From positions 4,280,501 through 4,344,500 of the forward strand of contig NZ_CP091110.1 of NCBI RefSeq assembly GCF_021560175.1: a stretch of 64,000 nt of DNA. The letters are read 5' to 3'. A model generated the notes under the pieces. The model made no database searches. It saw nothing but the letters and a program-made list of their open reading frames with translations, and was not told where the DNA came from. Positions 30,032 through 36,328 of this stretch are shown piece after piece (position 1 is the stretch's first letter; every line of letters starts with the position of its first letter). This DNA comes from Neobacillus drentensis (GTDB lineage: Bacteria; Bacillota; Bacilli; Bacillales; Cytobacillaceae). A program made the position numbers and the translations under genes.

Positions 30032-30052
30032 CCGGTTCTTCCTCCTTTTTGT

Positions 30053-30067
30053 TTGACCTATAGGGAA
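30053..30067. promoter_or_regulatory. Repressor operator O1
   Basis: TTGACCTATAGGGAA. It is the reverse complement, with one change, of O3 at 30324-30338. It lies between the cro-like gene and the xis-like gene. Confidence 0.7.
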
Positions 30068-30071
30068 AATT

Positions 30072-30260
30072 CTAATCGAAAAAAATATCCTCTACTCTGG
30101 CCCGTAAAGCCCTCGCTATGCGAATAGCAAGCTTTACATTAATGTTTACTCTCTCGTTTTCGAGCTTACTTAGGTACGTTACGCTTATTTTAAGTCTCTT
30201 CGCCAACTCCGCTTGTGTCATTTCGAGTTCTAGTCTTCGCTGCTGGATTCGGTTTGGCAA
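30072..30260 (-). CDS. Cro-like HTH regulator
   Basis: A 62-residue HTH_3 protein: IQQRRLELEMTQAELAKRLKISVTYLSKLEN. TTG start at 30260 after GGGAGGTGA. It is the first leftward early gene and is divergent from the repressor, the classic Cro position. Confidence 0.85.
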   Translation of the reverse strand: MPNRIQQRRLELEMTQAELAKRLKISVTYLSKLENERVNINVKLAIRIARALRARVEDIFFD

Positions 30261-30280
30261 TTTATCACCTCCCAAGATGT

Positions 30281-30295
30281 TTCCCTATTGGGCAA
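30281..30295. promoter_or_regulatory. Repressor operator O2
   Basis: TTCCCTATTGGGCAA, matching O4 at 13 of 15 bases. It lies in the transcribed leader of the leftward promoter. Confidence 0.75.
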
Positions 30296-30310
30296 CACCT
30301 CTTAATCCTT

Positions 30311-30338
30311 ATTATACTCAACTTTCCCCATAGGTCAA
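30311..30338 (-). promoter_or_regulatory. Leftward early promoter with operator O3
   Basis: On the minus strand, TTGACC, 16 bases and TATAAT form a strong sigma-A promoter reading into the cro-like gene. Operator O3 (TTCCCCATAGGTCAA on the plus strand, 30324-30338) exactly covers the -35. Confidence 0.85.
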
Positions 30339-30375
30339 TAAGTTTCTTTTGGTTTTTTCTAATTATTTTTGGGAG

Positions 30376-30431
30376 TTGATAAAAGCACACAGGAAATAGA
30401 TAATAGTTGTTGAATGTTCCCTTTTGGGCAA
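30376..30431 (+). promoter_or_regulatory. Repressor promoter with operator O4
   Basis: TTGATA (30376-30381), 17 bases and GATAAT (30399-30404) read into the repressor. O4 (TTCCCTTTTGGGCAA, 30417-30431) lies just past the likely start of transcription and would allow autoregulation. Confidence 0.75.
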
Positions 30432-30454
30432 CATATTTTTGGGTGGTGATACTA

Positions 30455-30793
30455 TTGAAGAACATTGGTAAGAGAATTAGGAGAATAAGGGAAGAAAGGA
30501 AAATGACATTAGAGGATCTTGCAAAGAAACTAGATAAGTCTACCAGTTACTTATCTAAATGGGAAAATGGCAAGAAACCAATCAATTTAGAAAATCTACA
30601 TAAGATAGCCGAAGCTCTCGATGTAGATGTCACTGAATTATTCCCTAATAAGGAAAAAACTGAAAATCCTTTTACTGGGGATGATGATTGGTTATTTGTT
30701 GTAAATGAATTAAAGGAGAAAGGCTTTACAGCTAGCGAGGTTTACTTGAGACTAGCTAGAGAAGCTATTGAAAAAGACAAAAAAGGAAATTGA
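30455..30793 (+). CDS. Phage repressor (CI-like)
   Basis: A 112-residue protein. The HTH is at about 7-60 (IRRIREERKMTLEDLAKKLDKSTSYLSKWENGKKPIN). A short C-terminal part (NPFTGDDDWLFVVNELKEKGFTASEVYLRLAREAI) has no peptidase motif, so induction by RecA-stimulated self-cleavage is not expected. The TTG at 30455 follows GGTGGTGAT. It is the likely lysogeny repressor acting on O1-O4. Confidence 0.85.
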   Translation: MKNIGKRIRRIREERKMTLEDLAKKLDKSTSYLSKWENGKKPINLENLHKIAEALDVDVTELFPNKEKTENPFTGDDDWLFVVNELKEKGFTASEVYLRLAREAIEKDKKGN

Positions 30794-30821
30794 ATGATAC
30801 TAAAAAGCCACAAAAGAATAT

Positions 30822-30854
30822 AATTCGACAAAATTAGAACCTTTTTGTCGAATT
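30822..30854. terminator. Bidirectional hairpin after the repressor gene
   Basis: AATTCGACAAAA and TTTTGTCGAATT are perfect 12-base arms around a nine-base loop. Lacking a long T run outside the arms, it may be a terminator or a protein-binding dyad. Confidence 0.55.
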
Positions 30855-30872
30855 TGTGCAATAGAAAAAGTG

Positions 30873-30906
30873 TTTCCCTCCGAGGAAAAATAGACTATAA
30901 TTAGTC
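30873..30906 (+). promoter_or_regulatory. Putative integrase promoter
   Basis: TATAAT at 30896-30901 lies within the palindrome GACTATAATTAGTC. A TTCCC-type half-operator sits at the -35 position 17 bases upstream, so the repressor could also control integrase. Confidence 0.45.
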
Positions 30907-30968
30907 CTATAAAAGAACAGTTGTTCGCGTTTTTGTTCTTACTTTTTGAAGAGGGAAGGCAATAATAT

Positions 30969-31181
30969 ATGAGGAAAGTCCTAAAAATAGACGAGTTACC
31001 CGAAGGCTTCTTTTATTTTACTGACACGCACATCGTAGAAGGTACAGGAAAATTAAAAGAAAAGGAGCAGGAACATGAAAGGGTATATCCGCAAAAGAGG
31101 AAACAAGTGGTCTTACACTGTAGATATTGGGAAAGATCCACGATCAGGGAAACGAAAACAAAAGACTCAATCGGGCTTTAA
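30969..31181 (+). CDS. Doubtful small frame overlapping the integrase start (70 aa)
   Basis: It starts MRKVLKIDELPEGFFYFTDT. The first 35 residues lie before the integrase gene; the rest overlaps it in another phase. GAGGGAAGG lies somewhat far upstream. It could be a short gene coupled to the integrase, or chance. Confidence 0.3.
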   Translation: MRKVLKIDELPEGFFYFTDTHIVEGTGKLKEKEQEHERVYPQKRKQVVLHCRYWERSTIRETKTKDSIGL

Positions 31182-32220
31182 AACAAAAAAAGAAGCTCAA
31201 GCTGCACTAGCTGAACTCGTTAACAACGTGGAAAAAGGTCATTATGTTGAACCGACTAAAAAGAAATTCAAAGATTTCACTTTGGACTATTTAGAGAATG
31301 TTTATAAAAACAGAGTGAAAAAATCCTCATATGACACCGCCCGAAACATCATCATGACTCATGTTATACCATGGTTCGGGAATGTAGATTTAAACGATAT
31401 TGACCAGTTTTTAGTCCATGATTTTTATAACGAAAAAATGGAAGCAGGTTTCTCATCTGCTTATATCCAAAAAATGCACGAAATGGTTCGGATGATATTA
31501 AAAGTAGCGTATAAGTGGGAAGTAATTCAAAAAAACATTGCCAGCATGATAGAGGCACCACGCTTAATAAGAAAAGAAATGGGTGTCTGGACCATCAAGC
31601 AAGTCAATGAATTTTTAAAATTCACCAAGCATTCCAGGTACCATCCGATTTTTTTCTTGGCCGCCTACACAGGCATGCGTAAAGGTGAAATACTTGGATT
31701 AACATGGGATGATATTGATTTTGAAGAAAAAACGATCACAATCAATAAAACACTGTATAAAACAACAAGGGATGGATTTCTGCTGCAAGAACCAAAGACA
31801 GCGAACTCCATCCGAACAATCTATATTGATGATGATATTATAAGAGTGCTCAAAAAGCAAAGAGTTAAACAGAATTTAGAGAAATTAAAGTTTGGTGGAG
31901 CATATAAAGAGCACGTAATGGTATTTGCTCAAGAAACTGGCGATTATGTAAATCCAACTGGTGTCAACGGACTGTTTGCTAGGTTTGTCAAACAAGCCGG
32001 ATTACCTAGAATTAGGTTTCATGATCTTCGCCATACGCATGCTACCATTCTTTTGCTTATGGGAGTGAACCCAAAAATAGTCGCCGAACGATTGGGCCAC
32101 TCCTCAGTCCAGATTACACTCGACACATATTCCCATGTTCTGCCTAGCATGAAGAAAGATCTAAGTGAGCAATTTTCAAAAGCGATGAAAAGTGGGCAAA
32201 ATGTGGTCAATCACGATTAA
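31075..32220 (+). CDS. int: Tyrosine recombinase (phage integrase)
   Basis: A 381-residue integrase. The N-terminal AP2-like arm-binding domain reads MKGYIRKRGNKWSYTVDIG ... GFKTKKEAQAAL. A SAM-like core-binding domain follows at about 65-165. The catalytic domain has the Arg motif TGMRKGEILGL, HDLRHTHA, GHSS and the nucleophile tyrosine in LDTYSHV. It integrates the phage at the site next to yppG. Ribosome site AAAGGAG. Confidence 0.97.
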   Translation: MKGYIRKRGNKWSYTVDIGKDPRSGKRKQKTQSGFKTKKEAQAALAELVNNVEKGHYVEPTKKKFKDFTLDYLENVYKNRVKKSSYDTARNIIMTHVIPWFGNVDLNDIDQFLVHDFYNEKMEAGFSSAYIQKMHEMVRMILKVAYKWEVIQKNIASMIEAPRLIRKEMGVWTIKQVNEFLKFTKHSRYHPIFFLAAYTGMRKGEILGLTWDDIDFEEKTITINKTLYKTTRDGFLLQEPKTANSIRTIYIDDDIIRVLKKQRVKQNLEKLKFGGAYKEHVMVFAQETGDYVNPTGVNGLFARFVKQAGLPRIRFHDLRHTHATILLLMGVNPKIVAERLGHSSVQITLDTYSHVLPSMKKDLSEQFSKAMKSGQNVVNHD

Positions 32221-32260
32221 TATCTCGTAAGAACCCTATAGTTTAAGCATTCCTCCGAAC
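32221..32260. other. Probable right attachment site (attR)
   Basis: The integrase stop and the yppG stop codon are 15 bases apart, and yppG itself reads intact to a plausible end. The crossover core therefore probably lies in this gap or in the last codons of yppG. The core cannot be defined without the left junction. Confidence 0.55.
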
Positions 32261-32793
32261 CCTTTGACTAACGAGGATACTTGAGTTACTGCATTCATCA
32301 TTTGCCCAGCCGTATTGACCATTTTATTAATGTCCACTGATCCATCTTGTGATTTGAAGGAATTAATTAACGATTGCATTCCACCTGGTTGTTTTGGCAT
32401 AAAACTGTTTTTAGGATAGGGATTCATTATTGGATAACCATTCATGGGCATATATGGCTGTTGAACCATTTCATCCTTGGGCTGCAAAGGGTTGTGGAAT
32501 AAAAATTGATTATCCTTTTGCTTATATTGAGCTTGATGATTCATATTTTGCTGTCCAAAGCCCGTTTGATAGGTTTGACCATATGGCTGCATGGACTGAG
32601 GGTAATAAGGGTTGGGCGGGTAATAGGGCAACATATTATAGTTGTGTGGTTGAGTCTGATATGGACTCGACGGCTGATTTCTGTTCGGATAATCTTGAGG
32701 GTTCATTTGTTGGAGTGTCATTGGTCCTTGGTGCATCATTTGCCCCGAGTATCCATGATGAACAAAATGATTTGGTTTTGATTTACCAAACAT
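32236..32793 (-). CDS. yppG: YppG-like protein
   Basis: A 185-residue protein. The N-terminal two-thirds are rich in Pro, Gln, Asn, Tyr and Met. The conserved YppG C-terminal region (MQSLINSFKSQDGSVDINKMVNTAGQMM) is complete. Function unknown; a spore-related role has been suspected for such Tyr/Gln-rich proteins, which is inference only. The ATG at 32793 follows GAGGAG. The prophage abuts its 3' end. Confidence 0.85.
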   Translation of the reverse strand: MFGKSKPNHFVHHGYSGQMMHQGPMTLQQMNPQDYPNRNQPSSPYQTQPHNYNMLPYYPPNPYYPQSMQPYGQTYQTGFGQQNMNHQAQYKQKDNQFLFHNPLQPKDEMVQQPYMPMNGYPIMNPYPKNSFMPKQPGGMQSLINSFKSQDGSVDINKMVNTAGQMMNAVTQVSSLVKGFGGMLKL

Positions 32794-32962
32794 GGGCAAA
32801 CATCTCCTCTTTATTATTCTCTATTACACATTATGAAGATTAGAGATGAATGGTGATTGTAAGTGTTAGTTTGTCAATGTCAAATTCACGAGAATTTTGT
32901 CTAAAGTTTAAATATTTTAAAAACTAGGAATCCTATGTTTTCATGATACGATTAACAAAAGG

Positions 32963-33190
32963 GTGAAGGAGGAGCTATTTATGGACATTCACGAATTAAA
33001 AAGCAAATTTATTCAAAGTCGGGATTACAACACAGATGACGTTAATGCCTTATTGGATTTTGCAAAGAAAGTGTATATTCATAATGAAATTAGTATAAAA
33101 GAATATCGCGTTCTTGTCCGCGAGCTTGAGAACCAAGGTGCGGTAATACCTGAAACTAATCATGAAGACTCCCTCATCGAACATTCATAA
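32963..33190 (+). CDS. yppF: YppF family protein
   Basis: A 75-residue helical protein starting MKEELFMDIHELKSKFIQSRD; the real start may be the methionine of MDIHELK. It matches B. subtilis YppF in size and place. Function unknown. Confidence 0.8.
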   Translation: MKEELFMDIHELKSKFIQSRDYNTDDVNALLDFAKKVYIHNEISIKEYRVLVRELENQGAVIPETNHEDSLIEHS

Positions 33191-33274
33191 AATAATGGGC
33201 AGCTGTATACTTTAGCGCCATTCCTCTTCTGTTATTTACTAGCAGCAGATAAGGAAATTTAACCATTCTATCTT

Positions 33275-33307
33275 AAAAGAGATGCATTTTACCTGCATCT
33301 CTTTTTA
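33275..33307. terminator. Bidirectional terminator between yppF and yppE
   Basis: AGAGATGCA ... TGCATCTCT with a T run on the plus side and an A run on the other. Confidence 0.75.
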
Positions 33308-33660
33308 TTTTTGACCTCTTTTATTACTTCAGCTAGAACAAATTCCACCGACCGTTGGGTATTTAAAAACCTTGATTTACTTGTCTCTGGAAAAAAAGAC
33401 TGAACAGAGATCTGATCAATATGGGAAGAAGTTGTATCAATTTGTGTTAAATGGAGGTGTAAAGTATTAGCTGTAGGGAGCCATTTCTTCATTGCCCTAT
33501 TCCATTTATCATTTATCTCCTTTACTTCATCTGCAAATGGTTTAATTTCACTATAAAAATCATGTGTTAGTCCTGTCTCTCTGCCTTCATGATAGTTCTT
33601 TAGAAATAGCTCATTATAATGGAACAGTTTTTCCGTTAATTCAAGAATCTCATCTGTCAT
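33289..33660 (-). CDS. yppE: YppE family protein
   Basis: A 123-residue all-helical protein (EILELTEKLFHYNELFLKN ... WNRAMKKWLPTANTLH). Matches B. subtilis YppE in size and position; function unknown. It ends with a basic KNKKRCR. Confidence 0.8.
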   Translation of the reverse strand: MTDEILELTEKLFHYNELFLKNYHEGRETGLTHDFYSEIKPFADEVKEINDKWNRAMKKWLPTANTLHLHLTQIDTTSSHIDQISVQSFFPETSKSRFLNTQRSVEFVLAEVIKEVKNKKRCR

Positions 33661-33687
33661 GTTCTCTTTCTCCTCTTTTAATGTACA

Positions 33688-33723
33688 AAATAAAAAAGTA
33701 GCAAGGGTAGTGATGCTACTTTT
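33688..33723 (-). terminator. Terminator after yppD
   Basis: On the minus strand, AAAGTAGCA ... TGCTACTTT followed by TTTTATTTT. Confidence 0.75.
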
Positions 33724-33748
33724 AACTATATTATTATTTTAGCTCTAC

Positions 33749-34024
33749 TTAAAAACCTAATTCAAGCTTTAAGGATGCAGGGACTGCAGCAAGGTTAGTG
33801 TTAAGTATGTCTTCATGAGACATCGGATTCATATTTGCTGATCTACCCTCGATATCTGAAAGATGGTGAAGTGTTACCGTTAATTTTTCTTTTTCATCAT
33901 TTGTTATTTGAAGGCGTTGGTCGGAGAAAGAGGCTTCTAGAACAGACTCCAATTCTTCTAATTGATCATATATTTCAGTTAGCATCGTCAGCATTCTTTC
34001 TTTTTCGGACATTGGTATAGTCAT
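33749..34024 (-). CDS. yppD: YppD-position small protein
   Basis: A 91-residue helical protein (MSEKERMLTMLTEIYDQLEELESVLEA ...). Position and length suit yppD; I cannot confirm similarity by eye. GAGGAGGGA ribosome site. Confidence 0.6.
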   Translation of the reverse strand: MTIPMSEKERMLTMLTEIYDQLEELESVLEASFSDQRLQITNDEKEKLTVTLHHLSDIEGRSANMNPMSHEDILNTNLAAVPASLKLELGF

Positions 34025-34172
34025 TTACAAATCCCTCCTCACGAGTATCTATAACGTAATATTCTCCTTCCTCTTCCAGCCTCCTTCAAGCTTGACAAAA
34101 CTAGAAGCATTTCGGCAAAGAAAGTGTTAAAACATCATGAATGATAATCTTTTTCGACATAATCATAAGTTC

Positions 34173-34202
34173 GCATGAAAAATTGCTGAACCGCACATGC
34201 TA
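34173..34202 (+). promoter_or_regulatory. Sigma-G type promoter of sspM
   Basis: GCATG at 34173-34177 and CATGCTA at 34196-34202 are 18 bases apart, matching the forespore sigma-G consensus (GMATR ... CATNNTA). The start codon of sspM is 18 bases downstream, after GGAGGTG. Confidence 0.75.
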
Positions 34203-34220
34203 GTAATGGAGGTGTTTTTA

Positions 34221-34328
34221 ATGGCGAAAAAAAATAATCCAACAAGCAAGCAATCAAAAGCTGTCACAGAGCAAAAAACAGGCTATGGGGATAAAAAGCT
34301 TGAAGGACCAAATCGTCCTGCTGAGTAA
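34221..34328 (+). CDS. sspM: Small acid-soluble spore protein M
   Basis: A 35-residue basic protein starting MAKKNNPTSKQSKAV and ending DKKLEGPNRPAE. The KKLxGPNRP ending matches the minor spore protein SspM, as does its place between yppD and yppC. Expressed in the forespore from the sigma-G promoter upstream. Confidence 0.85.
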   Translation: MAKKNNPTSKQSKAVTEQKTGYGDKKLEGPNRPAE

Positions 34329-34341
34329 TTTCAAAAGCGGA

Positions 34342-34442
34342 AGCGACTTGACCAGGGGAGACAGGCATAAGACGAGCCGGCGAGAAGGCTGCCCTTTAGC
34401 CTTCTTGACGGATTGGCTTATGACCCCGAGCCCCTAGTCGCT
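34342..34442. repeat. Imperfect multi-stem palindromic element
   Basis: Nested complementary arms: AGCGAC/GTCGCT (34342-34347 with 34437-34442), AGGGG/CCCCT (34354-34358 with 34431-34435), CATAAG/CTTATG (34366-34371 with 34417-34422) and AGAAGGCT/AGCCTTCT (34383-34390 with 34397-34404). It is followed by GGAGCTGG. From memory it looks like a dispersed element common in intergenic regions of Bacillaceae, GC-richer than its surroundings. Only one copy is present here. Confidence 0.65.
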
Positions 34443-34485
34443 GGAGCTGGCCGAGACTTTTTTAAAAGTGATTTCATATCGTTTA

Positions 34486-34520
34486 AAGTAAAAAGCAAGG
34501 CAGCGTCCTTGCTTTTTTTA
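34486..34520. terminator. Bidirectional terminator between sspM and yppC
   Basis: AGCAAGG-cagcgt-CCTTGCT followed by TTTTTTATTT on the plus strand, with an A run on the other side. Confidence 0.8.
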
Positions 34521-35501
34521 TTTCCACTTTTTCAGCTTAAGTGTTTTATGAAAGGAAAGTAATAAATGAAGCTGATTTGATTTATTAAAGTACCAGTCCG
34601 TAAGATGGATAGTATGATGATGACGGACTGGTAAATGCAGCCAGGCCGGAGAAATGAGTCGCTGTTTGCTCCAATCCTGATATTTATGTTGATGATGCTC
34701 AATAACTGGAAAAGTTGTTCTAAGCAGCGGTGTTTTCCTGCCTGTCTTTATTCTAAAATATTGCTCATAATCGTTTCTTGAACCCGTATGCGGATTCTTT
34801 TCGGCAAACTCAAAAAAATATGGAAACAGCCGCGGATGAAAAAGGATCCTAGCCAGCCTCTTCCCTAGATTAATTCGCTTTGATAAAGATTTAAAACCGT
34901 TTACACTGGCCCCATATACCTCTCCGCCACAAGTGGGAAATAGAACGCAGCTGAAGTGAAGCCAATCTTGAAAAGAAAAAAGGAAAGAATGGAAGATCTT
35001 ATTCTTATATACGGGATGTTCAATCACTGGTGTTTGAATCACATTTTGTTCATTAATAATTAAAGACGTTGTTAATCTTTCTTTATCGTTTTCCTTCCAA
35101 TAGCGTTCCCACTCCTTTTGAATAAATGCCGAAACATGGAAAAAGGGAAGTAAGTGAAACATAGGCCGATTCATTTTCGTCGAATATTGGTAAAGCAGAA
35201 GCTGGGGAAACACATCATGAAAAATAAGCCAATTGGCCCGCTCATAAGTCAAAAATAATTGTTTCCTCATTTTTGGTTCTAAAATTTCCGAGAAAATGTC
35301 ACCTTCGAGATCACACATATTCCAGCCGCCATTTCGTGAAACCATACTTGCAAGAAAGGACCAAATAATATCCGGATGTTGTTTAAAATAGGAAAAATAG
35401 GCATCTGTTCGCGTAATATTATCAACATTTCTTTTTTTTGTTTCACTTACAATTTGACGGATGATTGATTGTTCCTGTATCGTAAGATGATTCATATCCA
35501 T
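34518..35501 (-). CDS. yppC: YppC family protein (DUF2515)
   Basis: A 327-residue protein with the DUF2515 features NNITRTDAYFSYF-type opening (DNITRTDAYFSYFKQHPDI), FLASMVSRNGGWNMCDLEG and GSRNDYEQYF. Function unknown. Divergent from recU, as in B. subtilis. Confidence 0.88.
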   Translation of the reverse strand: MDMNHLTIQEQSIIRQIVSETKKRNVDNITRTDAYFSYFKQHPDIIWSFLASMVSRNGGWNMCDLEGDIFSEILEPKMRKQLFLTYERANWLIFHDVFPQLLLYQYSTKMNRPMFHLLPFFHVSAFIQKEWERYWKENDKERLTTSLIINEQNVIQTPVIEHPVYKNKIFHSFLFSFQDWLHFSCVLFPTCGGEVYGASVNGFKSLSKRINLGKRLARILFHPRLFPYFFEFAEKNPHTGSRNDYEQYFRIKTGRKTPLLRTTFPVIEHHQHKYQDWSKQRLISPAWLHLPVRHHHTIHLTDWYFNKSNQLHLLLSFHKTLKLKKWK

Positions 35502-35680
35502 CTTCCTTATTTTTGATAGAGTTTTAATTTTGCGTTAAAATCTTTACTAAAATCGAATCATATCTGAGTTTGGCATTCACGGTACAATTATTATTAGCCT
35601 GTGTTAGCAAATTTAATTTATACACCCCAATATGAACAAAGATTTGGTATGATAAGGATTAGCTTGAGAGGTGTAAAACG

Positions 35681-36283
35681 ATGAATCTTAACTATCCGAA
35701 TGGAAAAAAGTATAAGCCAAAAGAACTTCCAAAAGACAATAAGGTGAAAAAAATAAAAAATGGATCTTATAGTAATCGGGGTATGACACTTGAGGAAGAT
35801 TTAAATGAAACGAATGAGTATTACCGGGAAAGAAAAATTGCAGTGATACATAAAAAGCCTACTCCAGTTCAAATTGTTCAGGTGGATTATCCAAATAGAA
35901 GTGCTGCCGTAATAAAAGAGGCATACTTTAAACTAGCCTCGACAACAGATTATAATGGGGTATATAAAGGTAGATATATTGATTTTGAAGCAAAGGAAAC
36001 GCAAAACCCCACCTCATTTCCATTAAAGAATTTCCATCAACACCAAATACAACATATGGAAGAGGTTATGGATCAAGGAGGAATTTGTTTTGTTATTCTC
36101 CGCTTCACAAAATTTGAACAGGTTTACCTGCTCGAAGCCCGACATTTACTACATTTTTGGGAGCGAATGATGAACGGAGGAAGAAAATCGATTACGAAAG
36201 AAGAGATTGAACAAAAGGGCTACCACATACCGCTTGGATTTCAACCTAGAATTGACTATATTAAGATAATAGAGCGACTATAG
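35681..36283 (+). CDS. recU: Holliday junction resolvase RecU
   Basis: A 200-residue RecU with the N-terminal [15 protein letters not shown], the nuclease core [40 protein letters not shown] and the QIQHMEEV helix. It resolves Holliday junctions with RuvAB and is co-transcribed with ponA 45 bases downstream, as in B. subtilis. Confidence 0.96.
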   Translation: MNLNYPNGKKYKPKELPKDNKVKKIKNGSYSNRGMTLEEDLNETNEYYRERKIAVIHKKPTPVQIVQVDYPNRSAAVIKEAYFKLASTTDYNGVYKGRYIDFEAKETQNPTSFPLKNFHQHQIQHMEEVMDQGGICFVILRFTKFEQVYLLEARHLLHFWERMMNGGRKSITKEEIEQKGYHIPLGFQPRIDYIKIIERL

Positions 36284-36328
36284 AAAACTTCAATTTTTTC
36301 ATAGAGAGTAGAAAGGAAGGAAATCATT

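Larger units (their letters stand above)
1..32220. mobile_element. Temperate prophage, right-hand part (left end outside window)
   Basis: A continuous block of phage genes runs from the window edge to a tyrosine integrase that stops 15 bases short of the conserved host gene yppG. The order right to left is integrase, immunity, early/replication, late regulator, terminase, portal, scaffold, coat, connector, tailspike, fibre, muralytic protein and a large virion protein. No tail tube or tape measure gene is seen, so a short-tailed P22-like virion is inferred. Lysis genes and the left attachment site must lie to the left. All essential reading frames seen are open, so the prophage may be functional. 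Confidence 0.95.

Noticed and set aside
32430..32843. Plus-strand frame opposite yppG
   Set aside because: Antisense to a conserved gene, with no ribosome site.
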